Assembly: GCF_002563635.1 (NCBI RefSeq)
Contig: NZ_PDIZ01000001.1
Location: forward strand, 3,286,001 to 3,350,000
DNA from: Bacillus sp. es.036
GTDB taxonomy: Bacteria > Bacillota > Bacilli > Bacillales > Guptibacillaceae
Reading direction: 5' to 3'
DNA: 64,000 nt
Positions 7,221-17,500 of the stretch are shown here, one piece after another (within the stretch, counting starts at the first letter, position 1; every line of letters starts with the position of its first letter). The notes under the pieces are model-generated. The model did not search any database. It was not told where the DNA came from and saw only the letters and a list, made by a program, of their open reading frames with translations. Made by a program: the position numbers and the translations under genes.

Positions 7221-9977
7221 TTATTCCTGATATAAGCGCTGTTCGACTTTCTCATTTATTGCTGAGGGACCACCTAACAAGTTAAAGCCCGTCACATTTT
7301 TTATCGCTTCTACTGTTTCTAGAGGAAGCTCATCAGACTTCACTAACAAAAGTGGTGCACCTTCTTTTGCCGCAAGAACAGATCCTGCCAGGGCATCTGC
7401 AAAGCCAAAACCAGTGGCCAAATAAGCGGTTTTTGCATCTGGATAAAAAGCGGTTTTCACTTTAGCAGCCGTTGCAAATCGATTATCTCCCGCGATCCGA
7501 TTTGGTGATGGTAGATTACTATAAACCTTCTGCGTAATGACACTTTCGCCACCAATCACAATCGTCTCTTCAATGTTTTTCAATGCATTTTTCGTTTCCG
7601 CAGGCATGCTATCTTTATTGACTAATAAAATCGGAAAGCCTTGTTGCGCAGCATAAGGAGCGATTGCAAGAGCATCTGGAAAATTAAGACCATACGCAAC
7701 AATCGCTTTTTCAGGTGCTCCTCCCATGCGCTTCGCAATTTTCGCAGAAGTGTCATAACGATTTTCTCCACTAATCCGCTCGACTTCTAAGCCGAGTGTC
7801 TTTATTGCCTTTTCTGTTGTAGGTGAAATCGCATTTTCTCCACCAAGAATAATCGCTTTCTTCGCTTTAAGTCGCGCAATTTCTTTTTTTGTTTCTGTTG
7901 GAAGCTCATTTGTTTTCGCAAGCAGGATCGGTGCTTGTAACTGATATGCAAGTGGTGCCCCAGAAAGCGCGTCTGGAAAATCGAGACCTCTTGCGATGAC
8001 TACCGTTTCGGCTTGATTATAAGTTCTTGCACTTACATTCGCTGCTGTTTCAAAGCGATTCAGCCCTTCAATTCGGTCCACTGTGTTCGCTGACGTACTA
8101 ACATTTAATTTCGGTCCATTAGACGTTGCGTAGCCTTTATTGTCCATGGCTTCTACCTTAAAATCGTACGCCTTATCGGTCGCAAGCCCCTGAACCGTTA
8201 GCTTTCTCGTCGAGCCATCGACTTCTTTTAAGACGCTACCATTTTTATAGACCACATAGGAAGCAACCCCCGAATCATCAATGGCTTCCGGCCAATTTAA
8301 CGTGAGGCGATCATTTTTAATCATGGTCGCTGTCAGTTCTGCATTCTTAGACCATAATGGCGGCTGTTGATCTTCGCCATATGGCACTTTAACAGAAACT
8401 GTCATTGCATCACTTGATGGATCAAGAACGGTGACCGAAACACCTGAGCTTGCTCCTGAATACACTTTACTCGTTGGAGCTGTTGAGCTATTAAAGCGAT
8501 TATAACCGTTTCCGCTAAAATAATGGTCGTAATACAGTCGAAAAACTTGCTGCTGATCGAGTTCTGGATAACCAAGCCTGCTTTCGTTGGCCTCTTCGAT
8601 ATCGACCGCTTTATGTGCTTCATTATTGTTATTTTGACGATTCTTAAACTGCTGTTCATCAATATGCCAGATGGCAACCCCTGGCGCTGCTACTTCATCT
8701 GCTAACCCAATATCAAAACCAGTAAACTGACGATTTTCAATTAAAAAGTACTCTGATGGATCAGTCGTCTTCAATTTCAGCATAGACGGCTGTTCTGCTT
8801 TAAAACTCTTTACCTCGTATGACCCATTATTTTGCACGTCGATAGGTCGAACAAAGCCAAGCACCATTTTTGACCAAGGATCAAGATGCGTTGGATAAGT
8901 TCCTTGATCCTCACCGTTATGGGTCGTCCAAGAACCGCTTGCCATTAAACTATGAATGCCCACGCCCTGTGACGAGCCATCCGTATCATATAAATCTGGT
9001 AAACCGAGGTCATGCCCCATTTCATGTGCAATGATGCCGACCGTGGCCATGTGTCCACCATGTTTTTCTCCAAACATCGTATAGCTGCCACCTGTTTGAT
9101 ATGAGCTAATTTTCACTCCATCAAGCAGCGGCGCTTCGCTTTCATACAAGCTAGACATATGACCCCAAACGACTTTTCCCGTATCGCCATAGCTCGCTTC
9201 GCCACCAGCAACGATCGTGACAATATGTAATTCTTCTGAAGAAAGGGAGCCGTCTTTGTTTTGATCAAATTGCGCATAATTCACTTTTGCATTTGATGCC
9301 TTTAACGCTTCTTTCACGATTTGTGAATAGGTACTGTCAGAATTATTCGCCGTCTCAGGGCGAGGATGTGCTTTTGGAAGCGTCACTTTTACAATCCCAT
9401 CATTAGAGCCACTCCCTTCTGTTGCCCCTTTGAATCCTAACTTTCCTTTTGAAACTTCCTCATAGTAATGATTCAACGTACTTCCTTCCATCCCAAAGAA
9501 ACGATTCCGCCAATCTGCATCTGAATAGGCAATTTTCGCATCGGTATATTCCACTAATAAAACAAGCGTATTTTCCTGCTTCCCTGCACTCAATAAATCT
9601 ACTTGTTCTTCTGGATTCGGAATTTCTTTTTGCTTCATCCCTTCTTTCGGTTGAAGGTATCGTACTTCTTCAAGCTCTGCCGCATCAGATGGTTTATCAT
9701 CTATCCCATATTTAGCATTCGTTACTTGTAAACTCTGACCTACTATTTGAGCGTAATACCAATAGTGATCCGCTCCCATTTTTATCACAGCTTCATCACC
9801 TGTTGTCCACCAGTTCAGGTTTTCACTACCGCTTAGTGAAGCTTGAAAGGCTTCCCCAGATGGCTGAACAAGCTCCTGCTTTTCTTCTAGCGCAGGCATA
9901 GCGTTCGCATCATTTACCCCAATAATCATAAATAGACTACATAGAAGTAATCCAATCCCATAGATGTTTCTTTTCAT
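7221..9977 (-). CDS. secreted M6-family metalloprotease with Fn3 and three CWB2 repeats
   Basis: The 918-residue preproprotein has a signal peptide ending near NDANA. The zinc site HEMGHDLGLPDLYD (about residue 316) is the HExxHxxGxxD-type signature of M6 peptidases (immune inhibitor A relatives). A Ca-binding-like DQNKDGSLSSEE loop lies near 240. A fibronectin type III domain spans about 550-625 (NWPEAIDDSGVASYVVYKNG). Three CWB2 repeats fill about 632-918. Family knowledge: M6 enzymes degrade host or environmental proteins and are made as inactive precursors. The wall-binding tail suggests a surface-retained protease. It has its own terminator. Confidence 0.88.
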   Translation of the reverse strand: MKRNIYGIGLLLCSLFMIIGVNDANAMPALEEKQELVQPSGEAFQASLSGSENLNWWTTGDEAVIKMGADHYWYYAQIVGQSLQVTNAKYGIDDKPSDAAELEEVRYLQPKEGMKQKEIPNPEEQVDLLSAGKQENTLVLLVEYTDAKIAYSDADWRNRFFGMEGSTLNHYYEEVSKGKLGFKGATEGSGSNDGIVKVTLPKAHPRPETANNSDSTYSQIVKEALKASNAKVNYAQFDQNKDGSLSSEELHIVTIVAGGEASYGDTGKVVWGHMSSLYESEAPLLDGVKISSYQTGGSYTMFGEKHGGHMATVGIIAHEMGHDLGLPDLYDTDGSSQGVGIHSLMASGSWTTHNGEDQGTYPTHLDPWSKMVLGFVRPIDVQNNGSYEVKSFKAEQPSMLKLKTTDPSEYFLIENRQFTGFDIGLADEVAAPGVAIWHIDEQQFKNRQNNNNEAHKAVDIEEANESRLGYPELDQQQVFRLYYDHYFSGNGYNRFNSSTAPTSKVYSGASSGVSVTVLDPSSDAMTVSVKVPYGEDQQPPLWSKNAELTATMIKNDRLTLNWPEAIDDSGVASYVVYKNGSVLKEVDGSTRKLTVQGLATDKAYDFKVEAMDNKGYATSNGPKLNVSTSANTVDRIEGLNRFETAANVSARTYNQAETVVIARGLDFPDALSGAPLAYQLQAPILLAKTNELPTETKKEIARLKAKKAIILGGENAISPTTEKAIKTLGLEVERISGENRYDTSAKIAKRMGGAPEKAIVAYGLNFPDALAIAPYAAQQGFPILLVNKDSMPAETKNALKNIEETIVIGGESVITQKVYSNLPSPNRIAGDNRFATAAKVKTAFYPDAKTAYLATGFGFADALAGSVLAAKEGAPLLLVKSDELPLETVEAIKNVTGFNLLGGPSAINEKVEQRLYQE

Positions 9978-10082
9978 TATTTTCCCCCTAAAATTGTCGA
10001 GCGAACTTCACTACCACTTATACTCTATAAGTCTATCATTAGCGAGTTAAAATTTGCCATTATTCTGTATGTTTTTCCATGT

Positions 10083-10114
10083 AAAAGGGACCAGCTTTGA
10101 AGCTGCCCCCTTTT
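10083..10114 (-). terminator. intrinsic terminator of the SGNH hydrolase gene
   Basis: A stem of about 14 bp, AAAAGGGACCAGCTT / AGCTGCCCCCTTTT, with one or two mismatches. Both flanks are A/T-rich, so it may work in either direction. Confidence 0.7.
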
Positions 10115-10118
10115 TTAA

Positions 10119-11741
10119 CTATTCAACTCCGATTAGCTGTCTCTCAATTAATGGGCTAACGGCTTTAGGCCCTCCTAGAATCGTAAAATGATAGATTCCT
10201 AGCTTCTCTTTAGCTTCAACGACCGAATCCTGCATCTTATTTGGATCTACAAGAAGAAAACTACTGTCTCTCTTAGCCGCCAAAACGCTTCCAGTTAGGG
10301 CGTCTGCAAATTCAAGACCCGTGGATACTAACGCTTTATGAGATGGATTCAGTTCCATTGCAATGATTGACGCTGTTTCATAACGATCTGCTCCACCGTA
10401 TCGCTTTGCTTTTGGGAGCTTGTTAAAGAGATCTTCAGATAGAACGGCCGTACCACCAACAGCAATGCTTTCCGGATAGCGTTCTAACATTGTCGCCGTA
10501 TCATCTGGGAGCTCGTCTTGTTTTGCGAGCAGAATCGGATACGTATTTTCCGCCGCATAAGAAGCGATAGCCAGGGCATCAGGAAATTTCATTCCGTTCG
10601 CAATAACAGCTTTATTTGAGTGTGGGAGGGTCGCGGCAATCATAGCAGCCGTTTCGTAGCGATCTGCCCCAGCAATCCGTTCGACAGGAATACCCATCTC
10701 TTCTAATGCATCTTCAACATCTTTGGAAAGAGCCTTCTCTCCTCCAAGTAGAATTGCAAATTCTGGATCAAGACGCTCAACCTCATCCTTCACGATTTGA
10801 TCAAGTGCGTTCGTGTGCGTTAATAAAATCGGTGAGTCCAAGTCATAAGCAAGCGGCGCACCAGCCAGGGCATCTGGAAAATCATCACCTCGTGCGATAA
10901 CGACACCCTGCGCATGTTCCGCCCAGCCTGTCTGAGAGATTTTCACTGCTGTTTCATACCGATTGGCACCAGCAATACGCGTAACGTTTGTCGGTAAATT
11001 TAGTTTAATTTGTTTCCAAAATTCATCTGCAATCGCCATATAGCCTGCTGGTGACGGATGAACATTTTTAGGATTTGGCAGATAAGTCAGTGAATCAGTC
11101 GAAATGATATCATAGGTCGGAACATAGTGACTGTTTGAATCGGTTGCAATTTGTTTGATGATGCTATTTACCGTTTTCATAATTTCTACTAGTGGACGCT
11201 GCTGGGCCTCAGGAAAAGCGTAAAAACCGTTGTAATAGCCCATTAAATAAATCTCAGCCGTAGGATTAACATTCCGGATGATCGTCATGATTGAGACATA
11301 ATTTTCGGAGAGCTCAGTGATGATCTTCTTTACTTCTTCAGGATCTTGTAATCGCTCTGGTTCCTTACTGAGCACTTGAAGAAAATCATTCGCGCCGATC
11401 GTAATTGTGATCATATCCTTCGAGGCGATTTTGATTTGCATATCACGATCCATCAGTGCAGTAAGCATATCCTGAGATGTTGCACCTGGTACTGCATAAG
11501 GTTTTTCATAGCTTCCTAACAGATCGACACGTTGGAGATCTTGAGCTATGTAGTCGGTATAACTTAATCCGATCGTATTATCTGATAACACACCAGCAGC
11601 CAATGAATCGCCAAACGCAGCATAATGCACCGCATTTTTTTCTTCATCGACGCTTGCAGTAGCGAACGCTTGAGACGGCATGAGCATCGTGATTACGAGA
11701 ATGAGCAGTAACAGTGGACTTCGCTTACCGAATCTCTTCAA
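10119..11741 (-). CDS. secreted SGNH/GDSL hydrolase with three CWB2 repeats
   Basis: The 540-residue protein has a signal peptide (residues 1-28, ending near SQAFATA). The SGNH esterase/lipase domain covers about 38-245: block I is AAFGDSLAAG with the nucleophilic Ser, block III is ITIGANDF, and block V is VHPSPAGYMAIADEF with the catalytic Asp/His region shortened to H-P-S-x-x-G. From about 252 to the C-terminus are three CWB2 repeats. Likely an ester hydrolase acting on lipids, acetylated glycans or wall polymers; the substrate is unknown. The neighbouring genes carry the same tail, so they may share a wall ligand. Confidence 0.87.
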   Translation of the reverse strand: MKRFGKRSPLLLLILVITMLMPSQAFATASVDEEKNAVHYAAFGDSLAAGVLSDNTIGLSYTDYIAQDLQRVDLLGSYEKPYAVPGATSQDMLTALMDRDMQIKIASKDMITITIGANDFLQVLSKEPERLQDPEEVKKIITELSENYVSIMTIIRNVNPTAEIYLMGYYNGFYAFPEAQQRPLVEIMKTVNSIIKQIATDSNSHYVPTYDIISTDSLTYLPNPKNVHPSPAGYMAIADEFWKQIKLNLPTNVTRIAGANRYETAVKISQTGWAEHAQGVVIARGDDFPDALAGAPLAYDLDSPILLTHTNALDQIVKDEVERLDPEFAILLGGEKALSKDVEDALEEMGIPVERIAGADRYETAAMIAATLPHSNKAVIANGMKFPDALAIASYAAENTYPILLAKQDELPDDTATMLERYPESIAVGGTAVLSEDLFNKLPKAKRYGGADRYETASIIAMELNPSHKALVSTGLEFADALTGSVLAAKRDSSFLLVDPNKMQDSVVEAKEKLGIYHFTILGGPKAVSPLIERQLIGVE

Positions 11742-11844
11742 TCAGAACCCTCCCTAGAATACATTCGTTATAACGAATGATTGCTTACGTATACATTTAG
11801 CTTTCAACGTTCCAATCCCTGCCTATACAAAAAATAAATATCAA

Positions 11845-11880
11845 AAAGCGCAGGGGGGCGTATCAGTGCCCCTGCGCTTT
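11845..11880 (-). terminator. intrinsic terminator of the 5'-nucleotidase gene
   Basis: A perfect 12-bp stem AAAGCGCAGGGG (11845-11856) / CCCCTGCGCTTT (11869-11880). Read leftward the stem runs into TTTTTGATA. Confidence 0.85.
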
Positions 11881-11892
11881 CATTGTGGTTGA

Positions 11893-14343
11893 TTATTTTT
11901 TAAGTTCGTCTACGATTTCTTTGCTAACGGCATTCTCGCCACCAAGTACATTGAAGTCATAAGCTTCCATATCCTCAACTGCTTCTGCTGTTTCTTTTGG
12001 AAGCATATCAGGTTTTACAAGAAGCATCGCTGCATTTTGCTTCGCTGCAAGAACCGATCCGGAAAGAGCATCCGCAAAGTTCATGCCTGTTGAAACGTAA
12101 ACGCGTGCGGAAGGATTTAAGTTTGTTGCGATATCAGCTGCCGTACCGAAACGGTTGTCTCCAGCATAGCGTTCTTCCGCATGTAGCTTCTTATCTAGCT
12201 TTCCGTTAACAGCCGTTTCGCCACCAACAATAATTGATCCATCAATGCCTCTAAGTGCATTGCCTGTTGCTGATGGAATTTCATCCGCTTCTGTTAAAAG
12301 AATTGGATAACCCTTCTGTGCTGCGTATGGCGCAATCGCAAGAGCATCAGGGAAGTTCATGCCATTTGCCACAATTGCCTTGTCTGGTGAGCCACCAAGA
12401 CGTGCAGCAATGTTTGCAGCTGTATCGAAACGGTTGTCACCTGCAATACGCTCAACGTCGATGCCCATTCCTTCAAGTTGGAACTTCACATAGTTGCTAA
12501 CTGCACTTGTCCCACCAAGAATAATGACATCTTTTGCCCCAAGACGTGCAATTTCTTCTTTCGCCATCTTGTTCAGCGAACCACTTTCTGTTAAAAGAAT
12601 TGGCGCATCATATTTATAAGCAAGTGGTGCTCCTGCTAGTGCATCCGGGAAAGAATCGCCGCGTGCGAGAACAACGGTATCAGCAGACTCCCAGCCTTCT
12701 TGTGAAATCTTTACTGAGGTTTCGTAGCGTGTTTCACCTTCGATACGCTCTGCGTCAGCTTCAACGATACGTGCTTCGTCTTTCGCTTTTACTGTTCCAA
12801 TTTCATCCAGATATTCTGTAAATACTTCAAAGTCTACAAAGAAAAGTTCTTCCATACGACCGTCAGCTGCTGCTTCACCCATTGCGTCATATCCGTCGCC
12901 GCCTTGAGCGATATATGCGTTTGTTGCAACAGTGTACATCGCCTCTGGATCAATGTCTTCATAGCCATTCTGAGTTTTCACATTTACATCGAGAATTCGC
13001 TCACCAGAAGGAAGATCTTTGTCAAAGGAATATTGAAGTCCTGATACTTGAGCGAAGCGCCCCTGTTCCGATTCAACCGCACTTACACCGTGCTCTAAAG
13101 AAGCGATAATTTCAGCACCTGTCATATCAAGTGTGACGAGATTGTTACCAAATGGCATCGTTGTTAACACTTCACCTAATGTGATTGGTCCTTCATCGAT
13201 TGATTCACGGATTCCTCCGCCGTTCGTGATGGCGATCGATGCATCTGTGTATTGCTGGGCTTTATAAAGCATGCCGTCCGTAATTAAGTTTCCTAGATTT
13301 GTTTCGCCTGTTCTAACTGATCCACGTTTACCGTTAAGATAAACTTCTGACTCTCCGACAACTTCTTTTTCAATTTCTTCAAGTGGTTTTTTCAACTCAT
13401 TGAAAAGATTTTGTGCCTCAGTATCCGCTTCGAAACTACCATCTGAACTAAGGTCTAGAAGTTCATTGTCCCATTCTGTTAGAACGCCTTCTTCATTGAA
13501 CGTTACTTCCAGATCACCTAAATATTTGCTATATTCATTGGCTTGTACAACAAGTGTTGGATCTTCAAATGTATCGACAACAACAGCCTCTTCGATTTTC
13601 GTATGGCTATGTCCCCCAACGACAACGTCAATGCCTTCGACCGTTTTAGCAAGCTCTACTTCAACCGTTTTTCCAAGGTGAGTGAGGGCAACGATTTTGT
13701 TTACGCCTTTATCCTGGAACATTTTCACCATTTTTTCTGCTTGCTCCTGATGGTTTTGGAAAGAGATTGTTTCCCCTGGGCTTGAAAGTTCATCTGTCGA
13801 TTCAATTGTTAGACCGAATACCCCAACTTCTTCTCCGTTCACATTAAGAATAACTGCTGGATAGATCGTGCCGTCATCTCCTGTCATCGCCATTTCATTT
13901 TTGTAGAGAGGGCTAAGATAAGGGTCCTGGCTGTAATCAATGTTTGAGCTTACGATTGGGAATTTTGTTTGCTTTACGAATTCAGAGAACGTTTTTGGGC
14001 CTTCATCGAATTCATGGTTACCTGGTACCATTGCATCGTATTTCATCATGTTCATAAATTGAACATCAGCAAGGCCTTTGTATTTATTGAAAAAGAGGGT
14101 ACCAGAGAAAACATCTCCAGCATCTAATAGAATCGTATTTTCACGAGCCGCACGGATTTCCTCGACAGCTGTTAGGCGTCTTGGCGCATTGTCCAGGTGC
14201 GCGTGTGTATCGTTTGTATGCATAATTGTAAGATCAAAATCGCCTGCTGCCGCTTCCGCAGGGGTTGAGGGTGATGCTGCTGCGATCCCCATTGCAAGTG
14301 CAGCTGTTGATAGAACGCCGAAAAGAGGTTTTTTCATATTCAT
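11893..14343 (-). CDS. secreted 5'-nucleotidase / UDP-sugar hydrolase family protein with three CWB2 repeats
   Basis: The 816-residue protein starts MNMKKPLFGVL; the first ATG has GGGAAGGG nine bases upstream. The signal peptide ends near TPAEAAAG. An N-terminal metallophosphoesterase domain (about 35-300) has its metal ligands in MHTNDTHAHLD, LLDAGDVFSGT, VPGNHEFDEG, THLG and GGHSHT. The 5'-nucleotidase C-terminal domain (about 340-500) includes TNLGNLITDG and ITNGGGIRESI. Three CWB2 repeats run from about 527. The expected role is extracellular nucleotide dephosphorylation for phosphate or nucleoside scavenging. It forms a logical pair with the adjacent secreted nuclease: nucleic acid to nucleotides, then nucleosides plus phosphate. 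Confidence 0.92.
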   Translation of the reverse strand: MNMKKPLFGVLSTAALAMGIAAASPSTPAEAAAGDFDLTIMHTNDTHAHLDNAPRRLTAVEEIRAARENTILLDAGDVFSGTLFFNKYKGLADVQFMNMMKYDAMVPGNHEFDEGPKTFSEFVKQTKFPIVSSNIDYSQDPYLSPLYKNEMAMTGDDGTIYPAVILNVNGEEVGVFGLTIESTDELSSPGETISFQNHQEQAEKMVKMFQDKGVNKIVALTHLGKTVEVELAKTVEGIDVVVGGHSHTKIEEAVVVDTFEDPTLVVQANEYSKYLGDLEVTFNEEGVLTEWDNELLDLSSDGSFEADTEAQNLFNELKKPLEEIEKEVVGESEVYLNGKRGSVRTGETNLGNLITDGMLYKAQQYTDASIAITNGGGIRESIDEGPITLGEVLTTMPFGNNLVTLDMTGAEIIASLEHGVSAVESEQGRFAQVSGLQYSFDKDLPSGERILDVNVKTQNGYEDIDPEAMYTVATNAYIAQGGDGYDAMGEAAADGRMEELFFVDFEVFTEYLDEIGTVKAKDEARIVEADAERIEGETRYETSVKISQEGWESADTVVLARGDSFPDALAGAPLAYKYDAPILLTESGSLNKMAKEEIARLGAKDVIILGGTSAVSNYVKFQLEGMGIDVERIAGDNRFDTAANIAARLGGSPDKAIVANGMNFPDALAIAPYAAQKGYPILLTEADEIPSATGNALRGIDGSIIVGGETAVNGKLDKKLHAEERYAGDNRFGTAADIATNLNPSARVYVSTGMNFADALSGSVLAAKQNAAMLLVKPDMLPKETAEAVEDMEAYDFNVLGGENAVSKEIVDELKK

Positions 14344-14497
14344 GTACGTAATCCCTTCCCTTTCGAATACCCAAATTTTGTCGGATTGTCTCCGCGATTT
14401 TCATTATATCCTAGACTACTAGGTGAATGGTCCTTTTTGTCACAATAATTAACATATTCAAAACAATACTTTATAACTAGTTTCATAGAAAATGAGA

Positions 14498-14520
14498 AGG
14501 CGGAGAGAGCCCGCCCTTTC
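14498..14520 (-). terminator. possible weak terminator of the nuclease gene
   Basis: A short GC stem AAGGCGG / CCGCCCTT just downstream of the nuclease stop codon, followed leftward by CTCATTTTC. The stem has a bulge and the T-run is modest. Confidence 0.4.
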
Positions 14521-14526
14521 CTTACT

Positions 14527-17500
14527 TTAGTTGTTCTTTAAATCGTTCATAACGTCATCACTCACGGCGTTAGGACCGCCGAGGATGTGGAAATTATGAA
14601 TGTCATTTTCATCAATGGCTTCTGCAATCTTCTCAGGAACTTCATCCTTCTTCACTAGAAGGATGGCTGCCTCTTCTTTTGCTGCAAGGACAGAACCAGA
14701 AAGCGCATCGGCAAATTTCACACCAGTGGCTACAATCGCTGTATCTGCATCTGGGGTTAGAACAGTTGCGATCGATGCTGATGTGGCATAGCGGTCATCT
14801 CCACTAATGCGTACGGCATTGGAAAGATTGTCGACGATCGTTTCACTAATGGCATTTTCTCCGCCAACTACGATTTGTTCGTCTGTTGTGTTTAAAATTT
14901 TATTCGATACGGCTGGAAGCTTATCGTCAGCTGTTAGCACGATCGGGTAGCCATTTTTTGCTGCATAAGAAGCAACAGAAAGGGCATCTGGGAAGTTAAA
15001 GGCATTCGCCAAGATCGATTTTTCAGGCGTTCCGTCAAGCTTCGCTGCAATGTTCACAGCTGTTTCATAACGCGTTTCTCCTCCGATACGATCTACTTTC
15101 AGCCCAAGACCTTTTAGTTCATATTCCGTGTAAGAAGAAATTGCGGATGTTCCACCAAGAACGATCGCTTTCTTCGCACCAAGACGCTCAATTTCTTTCT
15201 TAACAGCTGCGTTTAGCCTGTTTTGTTCGGTTAAAAGGATTGGGGCATCGTATTTGTATGCAAGTGGTGCTCCTGCAAGGGCATCTGGGAACTCATCGCC
15301 TCTTGCAATCACAACGGTATCTGCACTTTCCCAACCTTTTTTCGAAATTTCTACCGCTGTTTCATAACGCGTTTCTCCTGAAGTACGGTCTACGCTGTTT
15401 TCCATTTGAATCTTCGCAAGCACCGGATCGTGGTCACTTGCACGTCCATCTGCTTCACTAAAATCAGAGTTAATGTTAATGCTATCAATCATCGTGCGTT
15501 TTGCTAGATTGTTAGATACGAGAATATGATCGAGCACTTGCGCGTTACCTTGATAGTTGTACGTGTAACGTTGCTCTGTTGGAAGCTTATTGATCATGTT
15601 TGTTAAAACATCGCCTTCAAGCGTTTCGATTGGCTTTGAAAATTCAAAGTCATTCAAGTCACCTAGAACAACAACGTTGCCACCATCCATGTTCGTCACA
15701 ACGTCATTAACAAAGTTGTTTACGACCGATGCTTGCTTGATGCGCTGTACTTCACTTCCTAAAACAACAGGGTGATCCGCGCCAAATAGTGCGCCATCTC
15801 CACCTTTTGAGTTGAAGTGATTCGCGACAACGACCACTTTTTCACCGTTAAATTCAAACTCCGCTGCAAGTGCTTTACGAGAATCTTCAAAGGCTTCATT
15901 TGTTGGATCAATGCGACCAGGATTAAGCGTTAGGCCGTTTTCATCCACGCTAACGGAAGACGTTGCATCGCCAGATTTCTTCTCAGGGAAATCAACACGA
16001 TCTGGATTATAGATGAAACCAACGCGAATATTTCCGCCAGGCTGTCCGCCGTCCGTTTTATCGGCTGGTGCGATATCAGCAAACTTGTACGTCGGGCCGC
16101 CTGCTTCTTCAATCGCTTTAATGATTGCTTCGTAAGACTCGTTTGCCTTTGTCGTGCCATCATCTGTTGGACCGTTGTTATCTTGTACTTCGATTAAGCC
16201 AACGATGTCTGGTGTCTTCATGTTCTTTACGATTGATTCAGCAATTTTGCCTGTTTTCTCTTCTCCAACACCCGGGTAGTAGTTTTCGATGTTGTAAGAA
16301 GCAATCGTTAAATCGCCTGGTGCCGATTCGATTGTTGTCACTTCACGCTCGGTATCCCCATCAATAACCGTAGGGAACGTTCCCGTTGGACGAATTTTAA
16401 AGTTGCTGTAGTCGTAACTCACGTTTCCTGTAACGGATCCGTTAAGTTGATCTCCAGTTGTTACGTCAATATCAATGCCATCAACATCAATGAGGAGACG
16501 CTCAGGATTAGGGTCGTCTGCTGTCAGCAGAAGTCCGTTCGCACGAGTGAACAGTTGATCTTCACTTGCGTTCACATAGACTGGTAGCTCATCGTATTTC
16601 ACTGGACCTGTTACCTTTGCATCTGGAATCTCAATGAGCATCCCTTCAAGACTTTCGTAAAAGTCCAGTCCATCTGTTTTTGGATCAAATGTCTTCATTT
16701 CATCGTCTTCTACGATTTCAGTTGGAGGTGTGCGGTCTTCTCCAATCACGATTGCTTCTGGTAGTGTGTTTCCTGAAGAAGCAACCGTTATGCTTGAAGC
16801 TGTAATTTGAGTCGTTAGAAGATCTTTTGCATCGCTATAACCACCTTCACGATACTCTTTTACCTGACCGTCTACTTCTACTTTGTCACCAACGCTTACA
16901 CCAGCTCCACCGCTTTTGTAAACGTAGATGCCTTCTGAAGTAGCGACGTTATCGTCCGGGTTTTCTTCTTGCATATAGAATGCGTTATTGCCGTCTTTTG
17001 CTGTCACGATCCCAGCAATTTTTGTAACAGCCATTCCATCATATGGAGAAGAATGGCCTGCACCTTGAATGCCGTGAATGCTAATGCCGTCAGCAGATTT
17101 TAGAACTGTGTAGTCGAAAGTTGCGACTTCACTTGTTTGACCATCTTTTGCTGCAACTGCTTTGATTGTTGTATCTTCTGTTAATTCAATAGGAGCTGTG
17201 TATTCTGTGCTTTCAGCAGTTGGTTCGCTACCGTCTGTTGTGTAATGAACCGTTGCGCCTTCTTCTGCTGTCGCAAGTTTGACCATTGTGCCTTCAAGAA
17301 CAGATCCTGACGCAGGATTTGCTGTTACCGAGAAAGCTTTTTCGATCACATCAGCGGCGCTACGAGGTACGAGTTTATATTCGTTATAGTTATAGTCGAT
17401 AACGCCTTTAAGAAGTTCATACGTTTTGCCGACTTCAAGAAGTGATTTGTCGTTAGGCTTAATGACGAATTCACCTGAATCGTCTTTCGCTGTGAAGTTT